From positions 3,968,001 through 4,032,000 of the forward strand of contig NZ_CP104285.1 in the NCBI RefSeq assembly GCF_025244905.1: a stretch of DNA of 64,000 bases, given 5' to 3'. The DNA comes from Enterobacter mori (GTDB lineage Bacteria > Pseudomonadota > Gammaproteobacteria > Enterobacterales > Enterobacteriaceae). Shown here piece by piece: positions 31,061 to 39,429 of this stretch. Below the pieces are notes generated by a model. The model was not told the origin of the DNA. It did not search any database and was given only the letters and a program-made list of their open reading frames with translations. Positions within the stretch are counted from its first letter, which is position 1. Each line of letters starts with the position of its first letter. The position numbers and the translations under genes were made by a program.

Positions 31061-31489
31061 CGCTGGCCCCGCTTCTCTGAATCGCTTTATGCCGCCACTC
31101 CAGCACTTCGGTCAGCGGCATAACGTCAGTGACGGACGGCGGCCAGTGAAAAATGGTGGCGATATCAGCCACCAGGTCTTCTACCGTCAGGCTGTCGGCA
31201 AACCGGCAAGCACCGATTTCTTCAACAAAAAAGTGACCACCTCAACCGACAGCGCGGTGAGATCGGCGGGGTCCATTTCAGCCATTTCCTGAGCGGTCAG
31301 CGCGGGCGTGGAGATGCGGGGAATAATCGTCATCATCGCGCCGACGTCCATATCCATGATCGCCTGCAGACGGGTGCCACGCAGCGCGCCGGACTGCGGC
31401 TTGCGCAGCACAATTTCGGCAATTTCGGTTTTACCGCGTTTGATTGGGGTGTCCAGCTGTACGGTTTTTTCAGTCAGTTGTTCGCTCAT
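31053..31489 (-). CDS. E': Tail assembly fusion GpE+E' made by -1 frameshift
   Basis: Reading E to the slippery heptamer T TTT TTG (31232-31226, minus strand) and slipping back one base gives 57 more residues, from VEEIGACRFADSLTVED to IQRSGASDE, ending in TGA at 31053. The total of 145 residues is close to the 142 of P2 E+E', which is made the same way. The fusion is the counterpart of the lambda G-GT tail chaperone. It has no good start codon of its own. Confidence 0.88.
31187..31489 (-). CDS. E: Tail assembly chaperone GpE
   Basis: A 100-residue protein (MSEQLTEKTVQLDTPIKRG) with IVLRKPQSGALRGTRLQAIM and an acidic helix AQEMAEMDPADLTALSVE. The P2 homologue chaperones the tape measure during tail assembly. 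The second ATG (31489) was chosen because AGGA lies 7 nt before it; an ATG 6 nt upstream is in frame but too close to that site. The slippery TTTTTTG lies 13 codons before the stop. Confidence 0.92.
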   Translation of the reverse strand: MSEQLTEKTVQLDTPIKRGKTEIAEIVLRKPQSGALRGTRLQAIMDMDVGAMMTIIPRISTPALTAQEMAEMDPADLTALSVEVVTFLLKKSVLAGLPTA

Positions 31490-31543
31490 TGTCATGTCCT
31501 GTTAATAAGGTACTGGCGCGGCTGCCCGCGCCTTTAAAGTAGA

Positions 31544-32059
31544 TCAGAGGCCCAGGGCGTTGCGGTGTTCTTCCATCAGGTCCACGCCATCAACGATTTC
31601 AATCATGTTGATCACATCAACCTCATAGAGCACCTCGCCGTTAATGGTCAGCTTCGCGTAGCTGTTGGTGCTGCTGACTTTTGTGGTGTTGCTCTCCCCG
31701 GTTTTCCATTCGCCGGAATCGACTTCTTTATGTCGCCCGCGCACAACCAGCTCAACGGCCTGCACTTCGCCGGTATCGTCACGCTGAATGGAGCCGGTGA
31801 AACGCAGCTGGATACCGTCAACGGTGGCTTTACCCATCTGTTTGAATAACAGCAGTTCGGTGCCACCGATTGAAAATTCCGTGTCCAGCGCGCCATCATC
31901 CAGCCCCAGATCAACATCAGCCGAACCGGGCATACCGCCGCCGCGATACTTTTCAAACTTGCGGCCGAATTTAGGCAGGGTCAGGGACTCAACAATCCCC
32001 TGATAGTTATTCCCGTCGTTAAACAGGTTCAGGTGTTTTAACTTGCGTGGTAAAGCCAT
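31544..32059 (-). CDS. FII: Major tail tube protein GpFII
   Basis: A 171-residue inner tube protein (P2: 172) starting MALPRKLKHLNLFNDGNNY. Family landmarks are LPKFGRKFEKYRGGGMPG and the C-terminal VLYEVDVINMIEIVDGVDLM. Polymerises inside the contractile sheath. It follows FI by 9 nt on the same transcript. Confidence 0.96.
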   Translation of the reverse strand: MALPRKLKHLNLFNDGNNYQGIVESLTLPKFGRKFEKYRGGGMPGSADVDLGLDDGALDTEFSIGGTELLLFKQMGKATVDGIQLRFTGSIQRDDTGEVQAVELVVRGRHKEVDSGEWKTGESNTTKVSSTNSYAKLTINGEVLYEVDVINMIEIVDGVDLMEEHRNALGL

Positions 32060-32068
32060 ATTGTCCCC

Positions 32069-33241
32069 TTACGCGCTGACCTGGCTGGAGAAATCCAGCA
32101 GATACTGATCGGTGATGCGCTGGCGCAGCATCAGGTTTTCCAGAGGCGGTACCGGCGTATAGTCGTAATCGATAGTGAGCTTCCCGGCTTTCAGGGAATC
32201 TTTATCGTTTACGGACTCATCCAGCCAGCAGTCGGCGCCGATGATGTAGCCCTGCGTTTTCAGGTTGCGCAGTTTGGCGCGAATACCTTCGATAATGTCG
32301 CGGGCCAGTGACGGGTTAAGCACGCCATCCACCGCCCACATATGCGCTTCGGCGATGGTGTCAGCCAGTACCTGCGCGGTGCGGGTGTAGTTTTCAAAGG
32401 CAAACAGTGGATCGTCACTGAGGCAACGGGAACCCCAGAAGCGGAAGCCGTCTTTGCGGATCAGCGTGGTGACATCGTTCTGGTTCAGCAGCCCCGCATC
32501 GGTTGCCGGGTCCTGCAAATCCCAGAACACATCAGCAGAAATGCCGGTGACGCCATTCACGCCCACGTTGGACAGGGATTTGTGCCAGCCGGTCTGTTCG
32601 TCAATTTTGGCACGCAGGCCAAGCGCACGGGCTGAGGCGTAAGCCGTTGCGTCAGCATTCAGCACGGTGTCAAAACTGATGAAATCAGGCCAGATCAGCA
32701 TCCCCTCACGCTGGCTGAAATTAGCGCGGTAGGCAATGGCCTCCTCTACCGTTTTGCAGCCGTAGGCTGACAGATAGGCGAACCCGCGCAGACTCTGCGC
32801 CACGCTCAGCAGCTCAGTGGCAACCGCCTGCGTGTCATGCCCCGGCACGCCCAGAATGCGCGGCTTAACGCCGAGCTGAGACTGCGCAGATAACAGCGCT
32901 TTCATGCCCGTTTTTTTACCGTCAGCTGTCACGCCGCCGATAATGTTGGAGGTTGTCTCCGCTTCGGTTTCACCCTGAGCCACGCGCACAACGACGGTCA
33001 CGGGTTTAGCCTGGTCGGCAATTGCATCCAGCGAGCGGGCCAGCGTGCCGGACTCGCCTGCTTTACCGCTGGCGGTCAGCACGTCGGTGAGCAGGACCGG
33101 TTTATTGAGGGGGAACACGGACGCATCTGCATCATCGCCGGTACAGACCATACCGACAATTGCCGTGCTTACTGTTGAAATGGGGCGGGTGCCATCGTTG
33201 ACCTCAACGACGCGCACACCGTGGTGATAATCCTGAGCCAT
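32069..33241 (-). CDS. FI: Tail sheath protein GpFI
   Basis: A 390-residue contractile sheath subunit (P2: 396), starting [20 protein letters not shown], with [15 protein letters not shown] near 23-37, GVPGHDTQ near 146 and [13 protein letters not shown] near residue 269. It is first in the FI-FII-E-T-U-D transcript, 27 nt after the predicted start of an Ogr-dependent promoter (box 33314-33333). Confidence 0.96.
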   Translation of the reverse strand: MAQDYHHGVRVVEVNDGTRPISTVSTAIVGMVCTGDDADASVFPLNKPVLLTDVLTASGKAGESGTLARSLDAIADQAKPVTVVVRVAQGETEAETTSNIIGGVTADGKKTGMKALLSAQSQLGVKPRILGVPGHDTQAVATELLSVAQSLRGFAYLSAYGCKTVEEAIAYRANFSQREGMLIWPDFISFDTVLNADATAYASARALGLRAKIDEQTGWHKSLSNVGVNGVTGISADVFWDLQDPATDAGLLNQNDVTTLIRKDGFRFWGSRCLSDDPLFAFENYTRTAQVLADTIAEAHMWAVDGVLNPSLARDIIEGIRAKLRNLKTQGYIIGADCWLDESVNDKDSLKAGKLTIDYDYTPVPPLENLMLRQRITDQYLLDFSSQVSA

Positions 33242-33313
33242 ACGGCGAACCCTCCGGTGTTTAGGTTTCGCCCTATGGTGAATTGAATGGGCCGCGCAGA
33301 CAGCTACGCGGCA

Positions 33314-33333
33314 TTGTTCCCTTAATCACACAA
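33314..33333 (-). promoter_or_regulatory. Ogr box of the FI late promoter
   Basis: TTGTTCCCTTAATCACACAA has TGT and ACA separated by exactly 12 nt, the known Ogr/Delta recognition pattern, with an extra T/A pair outside. The dyad centre is about 55 nt upstream of a transcript start expected near 33268, with a CATAGG -10-like hexamer at 33272-33277. The box overlaps the last codons of the methyltransferase gene. Confidence 0.75.
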
Positions 33334-34074
33334 TACGCCCGCGCGGATATCTGCGTTTTCTTTTTCCAGGCGTTCGCATGAGATATCAAAATACTGCTGG
33401 CTCATTTCAATCCCGGTAAATTTATATCCCTTCCTCAGCGCGGCAACGCCAGTTGATGCACTCCCCATAAATGGATCAAGAATATGGCCGCCAGGAGGAA
33501 CGGGAGCAACCAGGCTCTCCATAAGCTCAATCGGTTTGCCGGTCATATGGAGTTTTTGAGACGGAATAACCCGACGAGTCACCATACCCGGCCAGGGTCC
33601 ACCATGCAGACTTTTAGGCAATGGTCCGTTACTTCCCCAAACCACGTATTCGCACTGATGACGAAAATAACCGGTATGAGGCGCACGGGTTGAAAGCGTT
33701 TTATCCCACGGAATCAGCCCCCGCCACACAAAACCGCCAGCCTGGAAAACGTCAGTAAGCGTTGGAAGCTGCCGCCAGTCAGTGAAAACCATGGCATAGC
33801 CGCCTGACTTAACCAGGCGGTTAACCTGACTCATCCACTGCGTCATCCAGAACGCCCAGGAGCGCACGTCTCTGTTATCGCCGAAAAACTCATGGTAGTT
33901 GTTATTGCCTACATACTTCCCGGAGGGTTTGGCCTGCCGATCACTGCGTGTCATGCCACCGCTGGAATAAGGCGGATCAGTAATTACTGCATCAAATTCG
34001 CCAGTGAGTTCGCGCAAAATTTCCAGGCTGTCACCACAGTAAATAGTTGCCGCCCCAATAACCGCTTTTTGCAT
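33322..34074 (-). CDS. Site-specific DNA methyltransferase, beta class (N6-adenine or N4-cytosine)
   Basis: A 250-residue AdoMet-dependent methyltransferase. Motif [10 protein letters not shown] (near residues 33-40), comes before motif [15 protein letters not shown] (near 207-220), which is the order of the beta class. GCGDS-like CGDSLEIL follows the N terminus, and [12 protein letters not shown] is the segment before motif I. No restriction nuclease gene is adjacent, so it is an orphan enzyme. It may protect phage DNA from host restriction. It lies between FI and the tail-fibre region, where P2 carries Z/fun. Target base and site cannot be told. Confidence 0.88.
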   Translation of the reverse strand: MQKAVIGAATIYCGDSLEILRELTGEFDAVITDPPYSSGGMTRSDRQAKPSGKYVGNNNYHEFFGDNRDVRSWAFWMTQWMSQVNRLVKSGGYAMVFTDWRQLPTLTDVFQAGGFVWRGLIPWDKTLSTRAPHTGYFRHQCEYVVWGSNGPLPKSLHGGPWPGMVTRRVIPSQKLHMTGKPIELMESLVAPVPPGGHILDPFMGSASTGVAALRKGYKFTGIEMSQQYFDISCERLEKENADIRAGVLCD

Positions 34075-34132
34075 AGCCTTGCCTCTCTTATGTGCCTGAT
34101 TTCAGGTTACATAAATGAGAAATCATGTTCAT

Positions 34133-34720
34133 TTATACAGGAGTGTCTGAGCGTTCAGACAATCCAGTTAAGCCCGACGCGGGGAATCTTTTGTAAATGG
34201 TAGATATGCCAACATCAAAAATTATCGACACGCGTTTTCGCGTTTCTCCGGCAGCCAGCAACCGGCCAATTTGCGCCCACTCATCCTCTGATAGCTTTGG
34301 CCGTCGGCCACCAATCCGCCCTTGCGCACGCGCTACAGCCAGCCCGGCACGGGTTCGCTCTACGATCAGCTCTCGCTCCATTTCTGCCAGGGCACCCATA
34401 ACATGGAAAAAGAAACGGCCCATCGGAGTTGATGTATCAATGCTATCTGTCAGGCTGCGGAAATTTACTCCTCTCCCTCGCAGGTCTTCGATCAGAGTAA
34501 CAAGATGCCGCATACTCCTGCCCAACCTGTCCAGCTTCCAGACTACCAGCGTGTCCCCTTCGGAGAGCGTGCGCAGGACCTTCTTTAGCCCCGGACGATC
34601 AGAGGTTTTACCGCTCATTTTATCCTCAAATATCAGCTCACATCCTGCGCACTCCAGCGCATTTCGTTGTAACGCTGTGTTTTGGTCATTTGTTGACACC
34701 CTTACGTAACCGATTTGCAT
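34133..34720 (-). CDS. Serine DNA invertase (Gin/Pin-like) of the tail-fibre switch
   Basis: A 195-residue small serine recombinase, close to Gin/Cin/Pin in length. The catalytic serine lies in the N-terminal YVRVSTNDQNT (Ser9), with the conserved arginines in KLDRLGRS near 67-74 and in ERTRAGLAVARAQG near 124-137. A C-terminal helix-turn-helix (RKRVSIIFDVGISTIYKRF) binds the crossover site. The start is ATG 34720 (MQIGYVRVST). It lies 114 nt from the first of three crossover sites that flank alternative tail-fibre ends, so it is the likely enzyme of that switch. Confidence 0.94.
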   Translation of the reverse strand: MQIGYVRVSTNDQNTALQRNALECAGCELIFEDKMSGKTSDRPGLKKVLRTLSEGDTLVVWKLDRLGRSMRHLVTLIEDLRGRGVNFRSLTDSIDTSTPMGRFFFHVMGALAEMERELIVERTRAGLAVARAQGRIGGRRPKLSEDEWAQIGRLLAAGETRKRVSIIFDVGISTIYKRFPASGLTGLSERSDTPV

Positions 34721-34833
34721 GATTTTTCGCCCATAAAAAGTGGTGAATGATGCCACCATTTTATCGAGCATGGTCATTTCTGACTGTACTGCAGAGAATG
34801 GCCAACACGGACAATCATGACCGTGGTGGATAA

Positions 34834-34853
34834 AAAACCTTCGTTTGGGGGAA
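34834..34853 (+). repeat. Invertase crossover site 1
   Basis: AAAACCTTCGTTTGGGGGAA shares 15 of 20 positions with the right part of the Mu gix site as I recall it, and nearly all with site 2 (35188-35207) and inverted site 3 (36519-36538). It encodes the LRLGE junction of fibre cassette 1. Confidence 0.75.
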
Positions 34854-35189
34854 GCAGCTAAACTTGCAGCGGCAACGGGATCGCTCACGGGTAATGGGTG
34901 GACCAAAATCCCGTTAACTGCTGAGCGTGAATTGATAATTCAATGGGGAAGTGTTTCAAATGGTGGAAGCGGTGCGACCGGAAATGCACAGTTACCGGTT
35001 GCATTTCCGAAAGCTTTTCTTGCCGGAGCATTCGGGCCGCTGGATACAATCAACGGAGGCTTTTCTGCATCATTCGCCACTCGTTCACTAACAGAATTCA
35101 CGGCTGTATTTCGTGATGTTTCTAATGCGCCTTACCCGCATATTCCTGTCAGGCTGCAGTCATCAAGCTATATAGCGATAGGATTTTAA
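34845..35189 (+). pseudogene. Silent tail-fibre C-terminal cassette 1
   Basis: An open frame of 114 codons starting at the crossover site (GEAAKLAAATGSLTGNGW) and ending SSYIAIGF. It has no N-terminal fibre part, no ribosome site and no ATG; TTG is its first possible start. Its ends match those of fibre H (GEAAKLAAASG, ending FAIGF), while the middle differs. It is a complete alternative receptor-binding tip that inversion between sites 1 and 3 would join to H. It is a stored segment and not a decayed gene. Confidence 0.88.
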
Positions 35190-35207
35190 AACGTTCGTTT
35201 GGGAGAA
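35188..35207 (+). repeat. Invertase crossover site 2
   Basis: AAAACGTTCGTTTGGGAGAA is in the same direction as site 1 and opposite to site 3. It overlaps the stop codon of cassette 1 and begins cassette 2. Confidence 0.75.
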
Positions 35208-35537
35208 GCGGCGAAAATGGAGGCGGCCACCGCACAGATCGGTGCTAATGGCTGGCTATATATTCCCGTTTCTGGCGGCAAAAAAATGTTGCTGCAGTGG
35301 GGGCTTTTGACCGGTGCGAGTAATTATTCTTTTAAATTCCCAATTGCATTTCCCGTAGGTGGTTTATGCCTGGTTGCTATGGCCCACACAACTGATTCCG
35401 CTGATGTGAGCATGGTAACTATGACTAATGGATTTATCAGAGATAAAACCAGCGCGTTTGCTTTGTGCGCCAGAACAGTGAACGGCGTGCAGCAACCTTT
35501 TGAACGTAGCGTTTACTGGTTCGCTGTTGGCTACTGA
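35199..35537 (+). pseudogene. Silent tail-fibre C-terminal cassette 2
   Basis: An open frame of 112 codons (GEAAKMEAATAQIGANGW start, YWFAVGY end) following crossover site 2 directly. It shares only the junction and the C-terminal W/Y-F-A-V/I-G-F/Y pattern with cassette 1 and with the expressed end of H. It is followed by a tail-fibre assembly gene on the same strand. Inversion between sites 2 and 3 would fuse it to H and put the assembly gene directly behind it. Confidence 0.88.
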
Positions 35538-35632
35538 CGTCAAAATATTGTGTTATTACTCACACAAAGTAGCCAGATAATTATTTTATGAAACCGCACT
35601 TACGATCTGAGTTTCAAACTAAGGAGTGCGTT

Positions 35633-36106
35633 ATGAACTATTGGTTTAGCCCTGCAAATAATGCTTTTTATCCCGTAGCTTTAAAGGAGTCTTATGTAAA
35701 TGCAGGTAGTCTCCCTAATGATTTAATCGAAGTTGAAGATAGCGTGTTTAGCGAGTTTTCCGCGACGCCACCAGAAGGGAAGTTGCGTGGCATTGGAGCT
35801 GATGGATTGCCGATCTGGATTGATATTCCAGTTGTGGAAGAAAGCCCGGAACAAATCCAGGCACGCGCCCGTGCTTTACGGGATGAATTCATTGTCAGTA
35901 CAGATCGGATGCTTGTTTCTGATTACACTATCAACAATGTTTTATTAACCTCTGAGCAGCAAGCGGAACTTTTGGACGTAAGGCAAAAGTTTAAAGTTTG
36001 GCCTGAGAGTGAGGGTTGGCCGGGCATAGCGTTGCCTGCGATACCTCAATGGATTCTCATTGAGGCAGTAAACAACGGTTACGTAGTAAAAAATTGGCCT
36101 GAGTGA
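35633..36106 (+). CDS. Tail fibre assembly chaperone (Tfa/GpG-like)
   Basis: A 157-residue protein starting MNYWFSPANNAFYPVALKE behind a strong AAGGAG (35621-35626), with the family's ARALRDEFIVSTDRMLVSDY segment near residues 81-100 and a C-terminal NNGYVVKNWPE. Such proteins bind the fibre C terminus and help it fold. It lies inside the invertible segment, now opposite in direction to fibre H, so in this orientation it is not on the H transcript. It may still be read from promoters outside or be silent. A terminator follows. Confidence 0.88.
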   Translation: MNYWFSPANNAFYPVALKESYVNAGSLPNDLIEVEDSVFSEFSATPPEGKLRGIGADGLPIWIDIPVVEESPEQIQARARALRDEFIVSTDRMLVSDYTINNVLLTSEQQAELLDVRQKFKVWPESEGWPGIALPAIPQWILIEAVNNGYVVKNWPE

Positions 36107-36131
36107 AATAAAGCCCGTAAGGGCTTTATTT
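36106..36131. terminator. Terminator between the assembly gene and H
   Basis: The AATAAAGCCC / GGGCTTTATT stem with a GTAA loop is flanked by A and T runs. It can end transcripts from both the assembly gene (+) and fibre H (-), and it is inside the invertible segment. Confidence 0.88.
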
Positions 36132-36161
36132 TTATACAGTCGGGTTAGATACAGGATTAAA

Positions 36162-37580
36162 TTAAAACCCTATTGCAAACCACGTAAACATACGGGAGTT
36201 ACCAGGCAGCGTATCATCAAGGAAAAACTGAGCATTAGCGCCGGTTTTCGTTGGGTAGCCGACTGAAACAGCTTGCCTTAAAGTTCTATACGATGGCACA
36301 TAATCATAATTTGATGCCCTTACGCCTGCGCTTGAATATACACCGAAGCAAGCCGCCGGGAACGCGACTGGAAACGTAATATCACAATTATATGTAGTGC
36401 TTGTTACGCCTCCCTCCCATCGCCCCCACTGCACTATTAACGTAACACCGCCGGTTAGCGGGAATTTCGCCCAGCCGCTGTTAGACAAAACGCCGCTCGC
36501 TGCTGCGAGTTTCGCCGCTTCTCCCAAACGAAGGTATTCGATAATCCCATCAGCTGTTTTTCCAGACAACGTTGTCAGCGTGCTATCAAGAGGCTGTTTG
36601 CCTGCCAGCGCATTTGTCATGGTGGTTGCAAAGTTAGGATCGTTTCCTAACGCCGCCGCCAGCTCGTTCAGGGTATCAAGCGCCGCAGGTGATGAGCCAA
36701 CAAGCGCAGCCAGAGCTGATTTTACGAAAGCAGTAGTAGCAATTTGCGTATTGTTGACAGTCTGCGCAGCCGTGGGCGCCGTCGGTGTTCCGGTCAGGGC
36801 CGGGCTTGCCAGTGGGGCTTTTAGCGCAAGCGCGTTATTAATGGTGGTGCTGAAATTAGGATCGTTGTTGATAGCCGCAGCAATTTCTTTCAGCGTGTCC
36901 AGCGTAGCCGGGGCACCATTCACCAGGGCGATCAGAGCCGCCTGCACAAACGCAGTTGTGGCAAGCTGAGTGGTATTGTTACCTGCAGCTGCAGTCGGGG
37001 CTTTTGGGGTGCCGGTAAACGTCGGGCTGGCTTTTGTCGCATATTGCGTATGCGGATCAGCTGCTGCAAGATGCGCCGCCATCAGCTCATCTACATACAC
37101 CTTTAGTTCCAGAACCTTGTCATCCACATATTTTCGGGTAGCCAGCACTACGGACGGGTCAATTTTCAGCGTAATGTTATCGGTGCTGCTGGTAATCAGT
37201 ACCATGCGCACTGTCTGCGTGCGGCCGCTTCCCTCTGCCAGCTGCGGCTTGTAGCTCTCCGGGCAGTTACCCACTGCGATCAGCGCGCCCGTTTCATCAA
37301 ACAGCCCAACCTCACGAATCCACCAACCGCCCTCAGTTTCAGGAATCACCTGCTCAGCAATAATCTGGCTGCTGTTCTGCGGATCGATGTAAAGCATGTT
37401 CAGGTCAGCGCGCCGCTTTTCGGAAACCAGCTTCGTCTGTTGTGCGCTGGGAGTTGGAAGCACGCCGCCGCCATCCCCCACCGCCATCTGGGTAATTTTC
37501 AGCGGCACACCGAGCGCGGCAGCGCTTGCCAGTTTCGCCGCGCCAATATCCGTCAGCAGGGTATAAAATTTTGCGCTCAT
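36162..37580 (-). CDS. H: Tail fibre protein GpH, expressed form with cassette 3
   Basis: A 472-residue fibre. The N-terminal 150 residues (MSAKFYTLLTDIGAAKLASAA, AVGDGGG near 33, GWWIREVGLFDETG near 85) attach to the baseplate. Two similar repeats of about 70 residues follow (SPTFTGTPKAPTAA...LDTLKEIAAAIN and SPALTGTPTAPTAA...LDTLNELAAALG), then the junction LRLGEAAK (near residue 350) and a variable tip ending WFAIGF. The junction codons lie in crossover site 3, so the last 120 residues can be swapped. It is shorter than P2 H (669). Confidence 0.93.
   Translation of the reverse strand: MSAKFYTLLTDIGAAKLASAAALGVPLKITQMAVGDGGGVLPTPSAQQTKLVSEKRRADLNMLYIDPQNSSQIIAEQVIPETEGGWWIREVGLFDETGALIAVGNCPESYKPQLAEGSGRTQTVRMVLITSSTDNITLKIDPSVVLATRKYVDDKVLELKVYVDELMAAHLAAADPHTQYATKASPTFTGTPKAPTAAAGNNTTQLATTAFVQAALIALVNGAPATLDTLKEIAAAINNDPNFSTTINNALALKAPLASPALTGTPTAPTAAQTVNNTQIATTAFVKSALAALVGSSPAALDTLNELAAALGNDPNFATTMTNALAGKQPLDSTLTTLSGKTADGIIEYLRLGEAAKLAAASGVLSNSGWAKFPLTGGVTLIVQWGRWEGGVTSTTYNCDITFPVAFPAACFGVYSSAGVRASNYDYVPSYRTLRQAVSVGYPTKTGANAQFFLDDTLPGNSRMFTWFAIGF
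36519..36538 (-). repeat. Invertase crossover site 3, inside H
   Basis: On the minus strand this reads AATACCTTCGTTTGGGAGAA. It is inverted relative to sites 1 and 2, as inversion requires, and marks the border between constant and variable parts of fibre H. Confidence 0.75.
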
Positions 37581-38182
37581 GGGTTCACTCTCATTGTGTC
37601 GATAACATGGACGGCGCCGCCCTCGTAGGCAGTGCCACCGGAAATGATGGTTTCGTTGATGTACGGGTAAATCGTGATTTCTTCGCCGGTGTAAGTGGCA
37701 GCCCCAACGAAATATGGTCCGCTCGTCTGCAGGTTTATGGACATGCCGATCAGATGCCGGCTGCAGGGTTTGGCGTCACCAATCAGGCGCTCCAGCTCCA
37801 GATAGGTTTCTTCTGTTATGCCCTGGTCCTGCACCCCAATATCCAGGCGAAACGTGCCCGGCGCCTCGCCGGTCTGCCACCATTCAATGATGCGGATCAG
37901 AAAGCCGAACGGCTCCACCACACGCCGCACCGCGCTGGTTGTGCCTTTGTGCTGATGGATATAGAACGCATCCTGCACCACGCGGCGCTTCACGCTCTCC
38001 GCCCATCCTTCGTCCCAGCGATCAACCGAAAAGGCCCACGCCAGATACGGCAGAAACTTGACCGGGCATGTTGCCGGGTTCCATAAATCCCGCAGCGGCA
38101 CCTGCAGATCGGAAATTCCGCTGCAGGTCTGCGCCAGGCGGCGCTCAAGCGGCGATGAACCAGGAGGAAGCAGACTATTCAT
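37577..38182 (-). CDS. I: Baseplate protein GpI
   Basis: A 201-residue tail protein I (P2: 176) starting MNSLLPPGSSPLERRLAQ, with LRDLWNPATCPVKFLPYLAW near residues 31-50 and KPCSRHL near residue 138, both family hallmarks. It links the baseplate wedge to the fibres. It overlaps J by 8 nt and H by 4 nt. Confidence 0.94.
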   Translation of the reverse strand: MNSLLPPGSSPLERRLAQTCSGISDLQVPLRDLWNPATCPVKFLPYLAWAFSVDRWDEGWAESVKRRVVQDAFYIHQHKGTTSAVRRVVEPFGFLIRIIEWWQTGEAPGTFRLDIGVQDQGITEETYLELERLIGDAKPCSRHLIGMSINLQTSGPYFVGAATYTGEEITIYPYINETIISGGTAYEGGAVHVIDTMRVNP

Positions 38183-39083
38183 CCGTTCCCCCGTTGGTTA
38201 CGCTCCATTCCGTACATGAAGCGGCTTGTGTCTTATCCAGCACCACATCAGCGAGCGGCGAGGCCAGTTCAACACGCTGCACACCTTCAACATGCAGCGC
38301 GGCATAAATAGCACTGCGGCGAATATCGCGCCCCAGCCTCGTCTGGCTGGCGATATATTTCTGCAGGCTGGCTTTTGCCGCCTCCATCACCGGCTCAGCT
38401 TCTGGCCCCGGGTAAAGAAAGATCGTCGCATCCACGCTGTACGGAATGATTTCAGCGCTGCGCACCGTCAGACGGTCAGCAACCGGCCGCACGTTCTCAC
38501 TGTTAAGCGCCTGTTCAACCACAGCCAGCAGATCCGCCGCAGCCGTTCCGTCGCCCTCACGGCTCAGCACGGTAAGCACCACCTCCGCCGGGGCCGGGCT
38601 AGTTGCGCTGGCGTCAGCCACTCGCCCGTCAGCGCTTTTAGCGTGAAACTCATAAGCTCCCGTTGGGCCTGCAACTGACAGCCCTTCAAAAGCTGCAGGA
38701 ACACGCTGACGCAGAGCCTCATCACTTTCCATCACGGCAGCAACCGGCGGTACCGCGTCGTTATCTGCAGGTATAACCGTCAGACGTTTTACGTTGCAGT
38801 TACCGGCCAGTTGATCGAGATCACTCCCCATGGAATAAGCCACCATGACCGCCTGCGCCGCCTCGTTAATGCGCTGACGCAGGAGGATTTCACGATACGC
38901 ATTTTCCTGCAGGAGCTTGGTCACGGGTTCAGACTCCAGCTCAAGCGTGCGCCTTACCGCGTCCTGCTCGTCTGCCGGATAAAGGGCTACAAACGCGGCT
39001 TTCCGTTCGTTTAACAGCATTTCAAAATCCGGCACATCCACTATCTGCGGGGCGGGCAGCTGGGAAAGGTCAATGACTGCCAT
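38175..39083 (-). CDS. J: Baseplate assembly protein GpJ
   Basis: A 302-residue baseplate wedge protein, the same length as in P2, starting MAVIDLSQLPAPQIVDVPDFE. It carries LRQRINEAAQAVMVAYSMGSDLDQLA and the GAYEFHAKSADGRVADASATSP segment of the family. The ATG at 39083 was chosen by homology; an upstream in-frame ATG lies inside W. It overlaps W by 14 nt and I by 8 nt. Confidence 0.95.
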   Translation of the reverse strand: MAVIDLSQLPAPQIVDVPDFEMLLNERKAAFVALYPADEQDAVRRTLELESEPVTKLLQENAYREILLRQRINEAAQAVMVAYSMGSDLDQLAGNCNVKRLTVIPADNDAVPPVAAVMESDEALRQRVPAAFEGLSVAGPTGAYEFHAKSADGRVADASATSPAPAEVVLTVLSREGDGTAAADLLAVVEQALNSENVRPVADRLTVRSAEIIPYSVDATIFLYPGPEAEPVMEAAKASLQKYIASQTRLGRDIRRSAIYAALHVEGVQRVELASPLADVVLDKTQAASCTEWSVTNGGTDE

Positions 39084-39429
39084 TGTCTGCTCCTGTTGAT
39101 ACCGAAAGTGAAACCGGCGCGCCGTTATCACGCTGCCCGGTAAGCTCAACCACCATCGAACCATCAAAACTGCTGTTTATGGTGATGGAATCCAGGGTAA
39201 GCCGCGGCTCCCAGCGACTCAGAGCCACATAGACGGCAGACATTACCTGCAGACGCAGCGCCGGGTTCTGCGGCTGGTCTATCAGTTCAGACAGAAGCGA
39301 GCCGTATTCCCGGCGGGCAATGCGGCTCCCCTGCGGGGTCAGCAGAATATCCCGGACCGACTGGCGCAGGTGGTCCGTGTCGGTAATGGTTTTGCCGTTG
39401 CCCTGACTCATTCCGATATACAGCGTCAT
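39070..39429 (-). CDS. W: Baseplate wedge protein GpW (gp25-like)
   Basis: A 119-residue gp25-family protein (P2: 115), starting MTLYIGMSQGNGKTITDTDHLRQSV, with ILLTPQGSRIARREYGSLL near residues 29-47 that defines the family. It starts inside the end of V by a 4-nt overlap and overlaps J. Confidence 0.95.
   Translation of the reverse strand: MTLYIGMSQGNGKTITDTDHLRQSVRDILLTPQGSRIARREYGSLLSELIDQPQNPALRLQVMSAVYVALSRWEPRLTLDSITINSSFDGSMVVELTGQRDNGAPVSLSVSTGADNGSH

Noticed and set aside
33242..33321. Small gene between FI and the methyltransferase
   Set aside because: The 80 nt are fully explained by the leader and the Ogr-dependent promoter.
34721..34906. Longer form of the invertase starting at 34906
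   Set aside because: The extra 62 residues read backwards through crossover site 1 and cassette 1 and show no homology; ATG 34720 gives the normal Gin length with the YVRVS start.
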